Below are positions 15,390 to 25,332 of a stretch of DNA of 64,000 nucleotides, piece by piece. Made by a program: the position numbers and the translations under genes. The stretch is from positions 2,542,001 through 2,606,000 of the forward strand of contig NZ_CP089466.1 in assembly GCF_021233415.1 (NCBI RefSeq), in the 5' to 3' direction. Positions within the stretch are counted from its first letter, which is position 1; every line of letters begins with the position of its first letter. The stretch is from Halobacterium litoreum (GTDB lineage: Archaea; Halobacteriota; Halobacteria; Halobacteriales; Halobacteriaceae). The notes beneath the pieces were generated by a model that was given only the letters and a program-made list of their open reading frames with translations, did not search any database and was not told the DNA's origin.

Positions 15390-16160
15390 CTACTCGACTG
15401 GGTGGCCGGCGGCCTCCCACTCGGTCAGGCTCCCCTCGTAGAACTGCACGTCCGGGTAGCCGAGGTGCCGGAGGGCGACGAACGTGTGGCTGATGCGCCG
15501 GGCCGTGTTGCAGTAGAGCACGACGCGCTTCTCGGCCGTGACGCCGTGTCCCGCGAGAATTTCTTCCAGTTCCCCGCGGGATTTCAGGGCGCGCGTCTCG
15601 TCGTCCACGAGTTCCTTCCAGTCGAGGTTCACCGCGCCCGGCAGGTGGCCGGCCTCGAACTCCTCGGGGTCGCGGGTGTCCACGAGCACGGTGTCGGGGT
15701 CGTCGAGCGCCGCGAGCACGTCGTCGGCGTCCACGAACACGCCCTCCACGGGGTCGCCCGCTTCGTACTCTGTCGGCGCCACGTCGGTCGCGTCGGTGGT
15801 CGTCTCGTGCTCGCGGAGCCACGCGCTGTAGTCGCCGTCGAGGAGACGCACGTTCTCGTGGCCGTAGAACAGCGCCGTGACGAGGAAGCGCGCCGCGAAC
15901 ACGCCGTGCGTGTCGTCGTACGCGACGACCGTGTCGCCGGGTTCGACGCCCGCCTCGGAGAGCAGGCCTTCCCAGTCCTCGCGGGGCGGCATCGTCCCCA
16001 CCGGCCCGTCCTCGCTCCGGAACGTGTCGAAGGGCACGCTCACCGCGCCCGGCAGGTGGCCGATGCCGTCGTACTCCCACGCGTCCCGCACGTCCACGAC
16101 GCGAACGCCGTCCCGGTTCGCGTCGAGCCAGTCCGCGGACACCACCCATTCGTCGGTCAT
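15390..16160 (-). CDS. Two-domain rhodanese (thiosulfate sulfurtransferase)
   Basis: Protein of 256 residues with two rhodanese domains. The C-terminal one is catalytic: VVLYCNTARRISHTFVALRHLGYPDVQFYEGSLTEW has the active-site Cys in CNTARR. The N-terminal domain has VVAYDDTHGVFAARFLV in the same place, with Asp instead of Cys, as is normal for tandem rhodaneses. These enzymes transfer sulfane sulfur from thiosulfate or mercaptopyruvate. ATG 16160 is preferred to the ATG at 16193: a TATA-like GTGCTAAGTC is 29 bases upstream of it and the extra 11 residues are not family-like. Divergent from a second rhodanese at 16370. Confidence 0.9.
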   Translation of the reverse strand: MTDEWVVSADWLDANRDGVRVVDVRDAWEYDGIGHLPGAVSVPFDTFRSEDGPVGTMPPREDWEGLLSEAGVEPGDTVVAYDDTHGVFAARFLVTALFYGHENVRLLDGDYSAWLREHETTTDATDVAPTEYEAGDPVEGVFVDADDVLAALDDPDTVLVDTRDPEEFEAGHLPGAVNLDWKELVDDETRALKSRGELEEILAGHGVTAEKRVVLYCNTARRISHTFVALRHLGYPDVQFYEGSLTEWEAAGHPVE

Positions 16161-16369
16161 CGACTCGGCGTACGCGCGCCGGCGACTTAGCACCCGCCCC
16201 GTCGCCGCGACTCCGGGATGGCGGCATTTCCTGCCGGTTTCGTCTGGGGAGCCCGCTACGCCCGCTTCCCGCCTCCCGAAACGCGGCGAGACTCGCCGCC
16301 ACGTCGAACGGCCGGGGGTACCTGCCGGGGAGTCCGAGAGTTATGAGGTGTGACGTCGTAGATACGTCC

Positions 16370-17230
16370 ATGGCAGAATACGCCAACGACGTGCTCGTCA
16401 CCGCGGACTGGGTCGAAGACCACCTCGACCAGTTCCAGAGCGACGACCCCGACTACCGACTCGTGGAAGTCGACGTGGACACCGAGGCCTACGACGAGGC
16501 GCACGCGCCCGGCGCCATCGGCTTCAACTGGGAGACCCAACTGCAGGACCAGACCACGCGGGACATCCTCTCGAAGGACGACTTCGAGGACCTCCTCGGG
16601 AGCCACGGCATCACCGAGGACTCCACCGTCGTCCTCTACGGCGACAACTCCAACTGGTTCGCCGCGTACACGTACTGGCAGTTCAAGTACTACGGCCACG
16701 AGAACGTGAAACTCCTCGACGGCGGCCGGGACTACTGGCTCGACAACGACTACCCGACCACCGACGAAGCCCCCGACTTCACCGAGCGCGAGTACGAGGC
16801 CCGCGGCCCCTTCGAGGGCATCCGCGCGTACCGCGACGACGTCGAACACGCCGTCGAGAAGGGCCTGCCGCTCGTCGACGTGCGCTCCCCCGAGGAGTTC
16901 ACCGGCGAGATTCTCGCGCCCCCGGGCCTCCAGGAGACCGCTCAGCGCGGCGGCCACATCCCCGGCGCGAAGAACATCTCGTGGGCCGCGACGGTCAACG
17001 ACGACGGCACGTTCAAGTCCGCCGACGAACTCGCCGAGCTCTACGGCGCGGAGGACATCGATGGCGACGAGACCACCGTCGCGTACTGCCGCATCGGCGA
17101 GCGCTCCAGCATCGCGTGGTTCGCGCTCCACGAACTCCTCGGCTACGAGAACACCGTCAACTACGACGGCTCGTGGACGGAGTGGGGGAACCTCGTCGGC
17201 GCACCGGTCGAAACGGGTAGCGGCGAGTAA
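16370..17230 (+). CDS. Two-domain rhodanese (thiosulfate sulfurtransferase)
   Basis: Protein of 286 residues with tandem rhodanese domains. The active loop is YCRIGERSSIAWFALHELLGY with Cys in CRIGERS; the N-terminal domain has VVLYGDNSNWFAAYTYW with no Cys. GAKNISWAATVNDDGTF between the halves is typical of thiosulfate sulfurtransferases. It is a paralogue of the divergent 15390-16160 product, but the active loops differ (CNTARR against CRIGER), so substrates or partners may differ. ATG 16370 is chosen because a TATA-like AGTTATGAG sits about 27 bases upstream and the homologous domain starts there, not at ATG 16343. Confidence 0.9.
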   Translation: MAEYANDVLVTADWVEDHLDQFQSDDPDYRLVEVDVDTEAYDEAHAPGAIGFNWETQLQDQTTRDILSKDDFEDLLGSHGITEDSTVVLYGDNSNWFAAYTYWQFKYYGHENVKLLDGGRDYWLDNDYPTTDEAPDFTEREYEARGPFEGIRAYRDDVEHAVEKGLPLVDVRSPEEFTGEILAPPGLQETAQRGGHIPGAKNISWAATVNDDGTFKSADELAELYGAEDIDGDETTVAYCRIGERSSIAWFALHELLGYENTVNYDGSWTEWGNLVGAPVETGSGE

Positions 17231-17293
17231 CGACGCTCACAATCCCGATTTCCGACGCCAGCATACAAGCCGCCGGCCGGCCTACACCACGCC

Positions 17294-17923
17294 ATGAACG
17301 CCACCGAACTCCTCGAATCCGTCCGCGCTGACAACGAGACCGCGCTCTCCCGCCTCGGCTCCTCGAAGAGCCTCTACGCCGCGACCGGCGGCGAGATGGA
17401 GGCCGATGCGGTCCTGCGCGCCGCCGCCGACGCCGAGTACGCCGCCGCGCGCACGTTCGACCAGTGGGCCGACACCGAGGGCGACGAGGGCGCCCGCGAC
17501 GCCTTCGAGACCACCGCCAGCGAGGAAGACGACCACTACGAGACGGTCGTCGGGAAACTCGGCGACTACGACGCCGGCGACGACCTCGGCGCGATGCAGT
17601 CGTACCTCCGGGGCCTCGACTCGACGCCCGCGCGCGCCGGCGGCCTGCTCGGGCGCCTGCTCGCCACCGAGAAGTCCAAGGAACAACTCACGGGCTTCTT
17701 CGTCGGGCAGGCCGACCCCCAGACCGCCCAACTGTTCCGCGAGTTGAAGGGCGACCTCGACGACCAGCGCGAGCGCGCGCTCTCCCTCCTCGACTCGGTC
17801 TGCAATTCTGACGACGACTGGGACGAAGCGAAAGACGCCGCCGACGGCGCGATTCAGGCCGCCTACGACGAGTACACCGAGCAGTTGGAGGCGATGGGCG
17901 TCAACCCGAAGCCGGTCTGCTGA
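17294..17923 (+). CDS. Rubrerythrin/ferritin-like helical protein
   Basis: Acidic protein of 209 residues predicted as an all-helical bundle. The first 100 residues (AADAEYAAARTFDQWADTEGDEGARDAFETTASEEDDHYETVVGKLGDY) have the E-x6-Y and E-x2-H spacing of ferritin-like di-iron bundles, though not every ligand is present, so metal binding is uncertain. Two Cys occur near the C terminus (SVCNSD and the last residue). A TATA-like GCATACAAG is about 29 bases upstream of the ATG, so the gene is probably leaderless. Similar haloarchaeal proteins are annotated as rubrerythrin family; the role is unknown. Confidence 0.65.
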   Translation: MNATELLESVRADNETALSRLGSSKSLYAATGGEMEADAVLRAAADAEYAAARTFDQWADTEGDEGARDAFETTASEEDDHYETVVGKLGDYDAGDDLGAMQSYLRGLDSTPARAGGLLGRLLATEKSKEQLTGFFVGQADPQTAQLFRELKGDLDDQRERALSLLDSVCNSDDDWDEAKDAADGAIQAAYDEYTEQLEAMGVNPKPVC

Positions 17924-17934
17924 ACGACGAGCAT

Positions 17935-18130
17935 CCGCGAGCGCGGAGCGCTCGCGGTTCACAGCGCGCTTCGCGCGCTGGCGGCGAGGCCCACCGGAGT
18001 TCTCGTGAGCGAAGCGAACGAGAGCACGTCAGCGCACCGCGCTGACGGAGGTGGGCCGACGCCGCTTTTCCCCAAGTTTTTGCCGAATCGGGTGCGCAAA
18101 GCGCACCCCGATGCAGCGCAAAAAGTGGGT
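17935..18130. repeat. Array of perfect inverted repeats in intergenic spacer
   Basis: Four perfect hairpins with 3-base loops: 17935-17957 (10-base arms CCGCGAGCGC, loop GGA), 17962-17980 (CAGCGCGC, loop TTC), 18029-18047 (GTCAGCGC, loop ACC) and 18090-18108 (GGGTGCGC, loop AAA), plus a longer-loop TCTCGT/ACGAGA at about 18002-18025. The last hairpin is enclosed by an outer pair, CCCAAGTTTTTGC near 18071 and GCAAAAAGTGGG near 18117. The outer pair ends at the stop of the minus-strand gene at 18131 and may be its terminator. Confidence 0.75.
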
Positions 18131-18400
18131 TTAGACGCCTTCGACGCCCGACCGGTACTCCGTGAGTTCCGCGAGCGCGCGTTCCACGGTCTCGGCGAGG
18201 TCGTCGTCCGCCTCGCTTTCGATGTCGCGGAGCGCGTGCATGTGGCGGTCGAGGCGACCGTGGTCGGGGCCGCGGTCGCGATCCGCGAGCGCGAACAGCG
18301 CGTCGGCCTGCCCGCGGAGGCGCTCCCCGAGGTCGCCGTCCGCGCGTTCGCTGGCGTCGTCGAGGAGTTCGGCGGCGGTCGTGAGGTGGTCTCGGGTCAT
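18131..18400 (-). CDS. Small helical haloarchaeal hypothetical protein
   Basis: Protein of 89 residues, highly charged and predicted all-helical (TTAAELLDDASERADGDLGERLRGQADALFALADRDRG..., then DIESEADDDLAETVERALAELTEYR). It has His at HGRLDRHMHALRDIE but no recognisable catalytic or metal site. It resembles a small conserved haloarchaeal family of unknown function. The frame has a clean leaderless-type start and a terminator-like structure after the stop. Confidence 0.65.
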   Translation of the reverse strand: MTRDHLTTAAELLDDASERADGDLGERLRGQADALFALADRDRGPDHGRLDRHMHALRDIESEADDDLAETVERALAELTEYRSGVEGV

Positions 18401-18445
18401 GTAGCGGAGTTCGTGGCGCGGACGCTTAGAACTGGGTGTGCGCTC

Positions 18446-18456
18446 AACTTTATGAG
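18446..18456 (+). promoter_or_regulatory. TATA box for C2H2 zinc-finger gene
   Basis: AACTTTATGAG is centred 27 bases before ATG 18478, matching leaderless transcription. Confidence 0.6.
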
Positions 18457-18477
18457 AATCGTTGACAACTACCTAGT

Positions 18478-18639
18478 ATGGCCCCGAAACGACACCACCG
18501 CTGTAACCTCTGCGGGAAGGACTTCGAGGAGGGCGGCAAACTCCGCGACCACGTGGAGAGACGACACCCGAAGCGGGACGTCCACTGGTGGGTGGTCGCC
18601 GAGGACCCGTCGAACCTCCCGTTCGAAGTCCACGACTGA
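18478..18639 (+). CDS. Single C2H2 zinc-finger small protein
   Basis: A 53-residue basic protein (MAPKRHHRCNLCGKDF...) with one classical C2H2 finger: CNLC, then HVERRH, about a dozen residues apart, so Cys9, Cys12, His25 and His30 are the likely zinc ligands. A conserved tail, HWWVVAEDPSNLPFEVHD, follows. One-finger small proteins are common in haloarchaea, where some affect biofilm or gene expression; this one is not assigned. The leaderless TATA box supports the start. It converges on the gene at 18687 with a 47-base gap. Confidence 0.75.
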   Translation: MAPKRHHRCNLCGKDFEEGGKLRDHVERRHPKRDVHWWVVAEDPSNLPFEVHD

Positions 18640-18686
18640 CGCGCCGCTGACGGCTGTCCTCGCCCGCGGGAAGCGCCCGCTAGACC

Positions 18687-19100
18687 TCAGTCAGCGAGGC
18701 CGATTGCGCCGCCGCCGAGCATCACGAGCCCGCCGACGACTGCGGCGTAGAGGCCGTAGCCCGATTGGATGAGCGATGCGCCGAACGAACCCGACGCGTT
18801 CGCGGCGGCCGCCGGGTCGAGGAGGTACATGGCGCCGATGCCGGTCGTCACCAGGCCGAACGCGGCGACCGCGCCGGCGTCCGCGCGCTCCCACTCGCGG
18901 AGGACGACGACCCCGACGGCGAGAATTGCGAGCAGCAAGACGATTCGGCCGTCCAGGGTCGCCGCCACGTCCATCCCCTTCTGGGAGCCGCTGACCCCTC
19001 CGAACGACACCGTAATCCACGGGAGGAACGCGCTAATCGCCGCGAGCGTCGCGCCGCCGACTGCTGTCAACTCTCCGGTAGTGTAGTCGTTAGACGACAT
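18687..19100 (-). CDS. Four-span membrane protein
   Basis: Protein of 137 residues with four membrane segments: ELTAVGGATLAAISAFLPWITVS, GRIVLLLAILAVGVVVL, AGAVAAFGLVTTGIGAMYLL and GYGLYAAVVGGLVMLGGGAIGL. The pattern of a first helix ending in LPWI, a loop with GMD, then three more helices is seen in small unassigned membrane proteins of haloarchaea. ATG 19100 is preferred over 19124 because a TTTTTAAG TATA-like box is 30-37 bases upstream of it. The same spacer holds the divergent uvrB promoter (CATATTATTT near 19161). Confidence 0.65.
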   Translation of the reverse strand: MSSNDYTTGELTAVGGATLAAISAFLPWITVSFGGVSGSQKGMDVAATLDGRIVLLLAILAVGVVVLREWERADAGAVAAFGLVTTGIGAMYLLDPAAAANASGSFGASLIQSGYGLYAAVVGGLVMLGGGAIGLAD

Positions 19101-19198
19101 CGAGTGACTGCACGAGGCGGGCACGGTGACTTAAAAACACATCCAAAATGACGACTTTCTCATATTATTTCGGTGCGGCGCAGTGGTGGTCGCCGGAG

Positions 19199-19221
19199 GC
19201 GCGCCCCTGAAGTGGGCGCGC
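19199..19221 (+). promoter_or_regulatory. Hairpin in the uvrB leader
   Basis: GCGCGCCC (19199-19206) and GGGCGCGC (19214-19221) form a perfect 8-base stem with a 7-base loop, ending 15 bases before the uvrB ATG. With the TATA box near 19161, transcription should begin near 19190, so the hairpin would lie in the mRNA leader. Confidence 0.5.
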
Positions 19222-19236
19222 GCCTAGGACGAGACA

Positions 19237-21303
<2,067 letters not shown>

Positions 21304-21390
21304 CCGCCCGTTCCGGCTCCCGGCGAGAACCACAGACCCGTCTGTGAGACTCTCTACCGTGGTAGAACGTCGGTGAGAACGGTCCCTAGG

Positions 21391-21400
21391 TTCATAATAC
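21391..21400 (+). promoter_or_regulatory. TATA box for ABC exporter operon
   Basis: TTCATAATAC is centred about 25 bases before ATG 21421, matching a leaderless transcript. Confidence 0.6.
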
Positions 21401-21420
21401 GGGAGCCACCACTTCGCGGC

Positions 21421-22386
21421 ATGCCCGCTATCGAAACGGACGGTCTCACGAAGCGGTTCGGCGACTTCGTGGCCGTCGACGCCCTGGATTTGACGGTGGA
21501 GGAAGGCGAGGTGTTCGGCTTCCTCGGGCCCAACGGCGCCGGGAAGTCCACCACCATCAACATGCTGCTCGGTTTCCTCCAGCCGAGCGACGGCACCGCC
21601 ACGGTCCTCGGCCACGACGCCGCGGGACAGTCCCGGAACGTCCGCCAGCGTACCGGCCTGCTCCCCGAGGGATTCGAACTGTACGAGAACCTCACCGGAC
21701 GCGAGCACGTCGTCTCCGCCATCGAGACGAAGAACGCCGACGACGACCCGGACGCCATCATCGACCGCGTCGGCCTCGAACCCGAGGCCGCCCGCCGGCA
21801 GGCCGGCGGCTACTCGAAGGGGATGACCCAGCGCCTCGCGCTCGGCATCGCCCTCGTCGGGAGTCCCGACCTCCTCATCCTCGACGAACCCTCCTCCGGG
21901 CTCGACCCGAAGGGCGCCAAACTCCTCCGACAGATCGTCGACGAGGAGGCCGAGCGCGGCGCCACGGTGTTCTTCTCCAGTCACATCCTCGGGCAGGTCG
22001 AGCAGGTGTGTGACCGCGTCGGCATCATGAATCAGGGCCAGATGGTCGCCGTCGACACCATCGACGCGCTCCGCGACCAGATGCAGGCCGAGTCCACCGT
22101 CGAGGCCGAAGTGTCCGCCGTCCCCGACACGGACACCGTCGCGGCCGTCAACGGCGTCCGCGACGTGGCCGTCTACGGCAACACCCTCGAAATCTCCTGC
22201 ACCCAGCCGGAGGCGAAGATGCCCGCGCTCCGCGCGCTCGACGACGCCACCGACGTGACCGACATCACCGTCGAGGATGCGTCCCTCGAAGCGCTGTTCG
22301 AGAAGTACACGAACGGCGACGTGCCCGAGGCGGAGTCGGCGGCGACGCCGGAAGCCGCGCCGGCCACCGGAGGTGACGCGGCGTGA
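21421..22386 (+). CDS. ABC-2 type exporter ATPase
   Basis: ATPase of 321 residues in the CcmA/NatA group. Walker A is GPNGAGKST (about 39-47), the signature is YSKGMTQRLALGIAL (about 135-149), Walker B is LLILDEPSSGLDP and the H-loop is FFSSHIL. A C-terminal region (about 225-300) with VEAEVSAVPDTDTVAAVNGVRDVAVYG and EDASLEALFEKYT matches the accessory domain of this family. ATG 21421 is preferred over 21373 because MPAIETDGLTKRFG is the family start. It overlaps the permease gene by 4 bases. It is closely similar to the ATPase at 32352. Confidence 0.88.
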   Translation: MPAIETDGLTKRFGDFVAVDALDLTVEEGEVFGFLGPNGAGKSTTINMLLGFLQPSDGTATVLGHDAAGQSRNVRQRTGLLPEGFELYENLTGREHVVSAIETKNADDDPDAIIDRVGLEPEAARRQAGGYSKGMTQRLALGIALVGSPDLLILDEPSSGLDPKGAKLLRQIVDEEAERGATVFFSSHILGQVEQVCDRVGIMNQGQMVAVDTIDALRDQMQAESTVEAEVSAVPDTDTVAAVNGVRDVAVYGNTLEISCTQPEAKMPALRALDDATDVTDITVEDASLEALFEKYTNGDVPEAESAATPEAAPATGGDAA

Positions 22387-23234
22387 GCCTCTACACCGTC
22401 GCGCGCGACGACTTCAAGAACGCCCGCCGGTCGTACGCCGTCCTCGGCGTCATCGGCGTGCTCACCGCCATCGTCGTGCTCATCTTCGCCGCCGAGATGA
22501 ACCAGTACGACCACCCGTACCGGACGCTGTTCGACGTGTCCTTCTTCCTGTTCCTCACCTTCCCCATCATCCTCGCGCCGCTCACGTACCTCTCCATCGC
22601 GGGCGACCGCGACGGCGGCGCCATCAAGTACGCGATGGGGCTCCCGAACTCGCGGGGCGAGTACGTCTTCGGGAAACTGGTGTCGCGGCTCGGCGTCACG
22701 CTCGTGGCCGTCGCGCTCTCCATCGGCGTCGCGTTCCTGTTCTCGCTGGTCACGTTCGTGAACGCGCCGGACCCGGTCAGGTTCGTGAAGTTCGCGCTCG
22801 TCTCGCTTTTGTTCGCGTTCTCCTTCGTCGGCATCTTCGTCGGCGTCTCCGCGATGACGAGCAAGCGCTCGCGGGCGATGCTTGGCGTGTTCGGCGCGTA
22901 CTTCGTGCTCGTGCCGTTCTGGTTCGGGTTCCTGCCGTTCGTGTCGCTGACGAACATCCTCAGCACCGCCACCGACCTGTTCGGCGTCACCATCTCCGAG
23001 AACACCGGCCGCCTGATTCAGTCGCTGTCCCCGGCCACGTCCTACCTGTACGCGACTGAAATCGTCTATCAGGGCGTCCTACCGACGCCCTACGGGAGCC
23101 TAAACTCGAACTTCGTCGACCCACCCAACGAGATTTACCGGCAGTTCTGGTTCAACGCGCTCGTGATGTTCGCGTGGGGCGCCGTGTCGCTGTTCGCGGG
23201 CTACGTCTCGTTCCGGCGCTCGGAACTCGGGTAG
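22383..23234 (+). CDS. ABC-2 type exporter permease
   Basis: Permease of 283 residues with about six membrane segments and the ABC-2 organisation: a cytoplasmic amphipathic start (SLYTVARDDFKNARRSYAV), the large first loop, AGDRDGGAIKYAMGLPNSRGEYVFGKL, and a C-terminal helix ending FRRSELG. The AIKYAMGLPNSRGEYVFGK segment is conserved among haloarchaeal ABC-2 permeases and recurs in the products at 31497 and 33266. Start is GTG 22383 inside the ATPase stop. Substrate unknown. Confidence 0.85.
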   Translation: MSLYTVARDDFKNARRSYAVLGVIGVLTAIVVLIFAAEMNQYDHPYRTLFDVSFFLFLTFPIILAPLTYLSIAGDRDGGAIKYAMGLPNSRGEYVFGKLVSRLGVTLVAVALSIGVAFLFSLVTFVNAPDPVRFVKFALVSLLFAFSFVGIFVGVSAMTSKRSRAMLGVFGAYFVLVPFWFGFLPFVSLTNILSTATDLFGVTISENTGRLIQSLSPATSYLYATEIVYQGVLPTPYGSLNSNFVDPPNEIYRQFWFNALVMFAWGAVSLFAGYVSFRRSELG

Positions 23235-23341
23235 CGAGTCTGCGAATCTCTCACAAACCGTCGTCTGACGCCCGTTCGCCGCGGAATTTCTCTCGTAGAC
23301 GCCAACCTTTTTCAGTCACGCGCCGGTTAGCCCGGGCCATC

Positions 23342-23416
23342 ATGCTATCACCGTTCGCCAGCGGACGCTCACACCCCGGACACCCGATTCAGCCGCCGAC
23401 ACGGGGGGTGCATTGA
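23342..23416 (+). CDS. Possible 24-residue ORF before the TauE-like gene
   Basis: MLSPFASGRSHPGHPIQPPT continues for four more residues and stops one base before the GTG of the next gene. A T-rich TATA-like stretch (CCTTTTTCAG) lies 30-35 bases upstream. It could be a translated leader or simply the untranslated leader of the transporter. Composition gives little support. Confidence 0.25.
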   Translation: MLSPFASGRSHPGHPIQPPTRGVH

Positions 23417-23417
23417 C

Positions 23418-24509
23418 GTGTCGGACTCCGAGTCGCCGTCGTCGTCCGCGCGCCTGACGAAAGCGTTCCTCAAGTACCAGCACGTCTTCGTCTTCCTCGC
23501 GCCCGTCCTGTTCGTCGGCTTCGTCTACTTCGGGCCGCTCGCGCCCAGCGACCCCGCACCCGGCTACTGGACGAACTACTGGTGGCTGTTCCCGGCGTTC
23601 CTCACGGGCGCGACCATCGTGAACACCGTCGGCATCAGCGGGTCGGCGCTGTTCGTGCCGTTCCTCATCTTCATCTTCCCGCTGTTCGCTCAGCCGCTGG
23701 AGGCCGAGACGCTCGTGAAAATCGGGCTCATCAGCGAGTCCTTCGGGCTGTCCAGTTCCTCCATCGCGTTCGTCCAGTACGGGCTCGTGGACCGCCGCCT
23801 CGCGCTGTCGCTCGTCCTCGGCGGCCTCCCGTTCGTCGTGGGCGGCGCGCTCCTGTCCTTCGTCATCCCGGAGCCGGTGTTCCACGCGCTCCTCGGGCTC
23901 GCGTTGCTCGCGGCCTCGTACCTCCTGTTCAAGGCCGACCTCGGGCACGGCGACTCGGCGGAGAGCAGCGAGGAGAGCGCCGCGGCCGCGGCTGACGGCG
24001 GCCACCTCCCGGACGACGCCGACAAGCTCGGGCCAGCGGGCGTCCGCACGGACGACGACGGCACCGTGACGCGGGTCGACCGCGACGGCGAGACCTACGA
24101 GTACGACCGCTCGGGCTACCTGAAGCGGTTCGGGAACTACAGCGTCGGCGGCACCTTCCAGGGGCTCGCCGGCTTCGGCATCGGCGAACTCGGCATCATC
24201 TCGATGCTGTCCTCGAAGATTCCGGTGCGGGTCGCCATCGGCACGAACCACATCGTCGTCGCGTCGACGGCCATCATCGCGTCGCTCGTTCACGTCTTCG
24301 GCGGCGGCCTCGTCGGCGGGCACTCGATGGACCTGTCGACGACGCCGTGGAACATGGTCGTGTGGACGGTGCCGGCGACGGTGACGGGCGGCCAGATTGC
24401 GCCGTACGTCTCCGCCGCGTTGGACACCGAGACAATCAAGAAAGGCGTCGGCGGGCTGTTCGCCGTCATCGCCACGGCGCTGTTCCTGATGGCGGTGGGG
24501 GGGTTCTGA
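23418..24509 (+). CDS. TauE/SafE family anion exporter
   Basis: Membrane protein of 363 residues with about eight membrane segments in two halves: the first contains AFLTGATIVNTVGISGSALFVPFLIF, the second GTFQGLAGFGIGELGIISMLSSKIPVRVAIGTNHIVVASTAI. These repeated segments are the hallmark of the TauE/SafE (DUF81) family, which exports sulfite, sulfoacetate or similar anions. An acidic cytoplasmic loop of about 75 residues (about 180-255) separates the halves. The start is GTG 23418. It is followed after one base by a UspA gene, a common pairing of transporter and nucleotide-binding regulator in haloarchaea. Confidence 0.82.
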   Translation: MSDSESPSSSARLTKAFLKYQHVFVFLAPVLFVGFVYFGPLAPSDPAPGYWTNYWWLFPAFLTGATIVNTVGISGSALFVPFLIFIFPLFAQPLEAETLVKIGLISESFGLSSSSIAFVQYGLVDRRLALSLVLGGLPFVVGGALLSFVIPEPVFHALLGLALLAASYLLFKADLGHGDSAESSEESAAAAADGGHLPDDADKLGPAGVRTDDDGTVTRVDRDGETYEYDRSGYLKRFGNYSVGGTFQGLAGFGIGELGIISMLSSKIPVRVAIGTNHIVVASTAIIASLVHVFGGGLVGGHSMDLSTTPWNMVVWTVPATVTGGQIAPYVSAALDTETIKKGVGGLFAVIATALFLMAVGGF

Positions 24510-24510
24510 G

Positions 24511-24945
24511 ATGTACGACCACGTCCTCCTGCCGACCGACGGGAGCGAGGGGACGGCGGCGGCCGCCGAGCACGCCGCCAGCCTCGCCGACGCGTACGAC
24601 GCGACCGTTCACGTCCTCGCGGTGGCCGACGAGCGCAACCGCTTCGAGTCGCCGAGCGCGGGCATCGCCGCGGAAGCGTGGGAGGAGAGCGAGCGCGAAC
24701 GCGCGGAGGCGGCCGTCGACGAGACGGCGAGCGCGCTCCCCGACGGCGTCGCCGTCGAGCGCGTCGTCACCGAGGGCATCCCCCACGAGGCCATCGTCGA
24801 GTACGCCGAGGATTCGGGCGCCGACGTCGTCGTGATGGGGACGCACGGACGCACCGGTATCGACCACTACCTCGTCGGGAGCGTCGCGGAGAAGGTGGTG
24901 CGCACCTCGCCGGTGCCGGTGATGACGGTCGGACTCGACGACTGA
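24511..24945 (+). CDS. Universal stress protein A family
   Basis: UspA domain protein of 144 residues. It begins MYDHVLLPTDGSEGT (ATP-binding Asp) and has the nucleotide motif GTHGRTGIDHYLVGSVAEKVVRTSPVPV near the C terminus, i.e. G-x2-G-x9-G-S, so it probably binds ATP. It starts one base after the TauE-like transporter gene and is very likely cotranscribed; regulation of the transporter is inference. Its stop directly abuts the stop of the convergent small gene at 24946. Confidence 0.9.
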   Translation: MYDHVLLPTDGSEGTAAAAEHAASLADAYDATVHVLAVADERNRFESPSAGIAAEAWEESERERAEAAVDETASALPDGVAVERVVTEGIPHEAIVEYAEDSGADVVVMGTHGRTGIDHYLVGSVAEKVVRTSPVPVMTVGLDD

Positions 24946-25122
24946 CTACTTTTCGTACAGTTTCGCCTGCTGGTCGACGTATCGCGTCGGCCACTCGCGG
25001 ACGTGTCGCCGGAGTCTCGCGACGACGCCGCGTGGCGCGCGAGCGAGACGCCAGCCGAGACTCTCGTCGGCGTGGCGGCTCTGCTCGTCGATACGCCCAC
25101 GGGGGGCATCGTCGTAACTCAT
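24946..25122 (-). CDS. 58-residue basic hypothetical protein
   Basis: An ORF below usual length cut-offs: MSYDDAPRGRIDEQSRHADE followed by an Arg/Trp-rich half (SLGWRLARAPRGVVARLRRH, REWPTRYVDQQAKLYEK). It has a strong AT-rich TATA region at 25145-25158, centred about 29 bases before the ATG, and its stop (CTA at 24946-24948) abuts the UspA stop with no gap. The rest of the spacer to nrdA belongs to promoters. Promoter placement and codon pattern support a real gene; no function can be given. Confidence 0.6.
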   Translation of the reverse strand: MSYDDAPRGRIDEQSRHADESLGWRLARAPRGVVARLRRHVREWPTRYVDQQAKLYEK

Positions 25123-25144
25123 TACGTCTGGGCATAGTACCCCC

Positions 25145-25230
25145 TAGATAATAAGTATCATGGACGTTGGTGGGGGACGTAGAAAACAAACTAGGTTGTA
25201 CTTCCACAACTGGGGTTGGTAAGTTTTATT
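25145..25230. promoter_or_regulatory. Divergent promoter region of the ribonucleotide reductase operon
   Basis: The minus strand reads ATACTTATTATCTA at 25158-25145, the TATA box of the small gene at 24946. On the plus strand AAGTTTTATT at 25221-25230 is the likely nrdA TATA box, giving a leader of about 75 bases. Between them lies a dyad, GTTGT at 25195-25199 and ACAAC at 25206-25210, which is a candidate operator. It does not match the bacterial NrdR box. Confidence 0.55.
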
Positions 25231-25332
25231 CGGCGGGCGCGAGTGGGACGGAACACGACCGAGCGACCCGTTCGCGGGCGTTTTCGCGGATAGCGACTGC
25301 CACGTCCAGCGGCGGCGCTCGGCACCCCACCA

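Noticed and set aside
16161-16369. Possible regulatory RNA between the divergent rhodaneses
   Set aside because: Only promoter-like elements for both genes and weak repeats are visible; no stable structure stands out.
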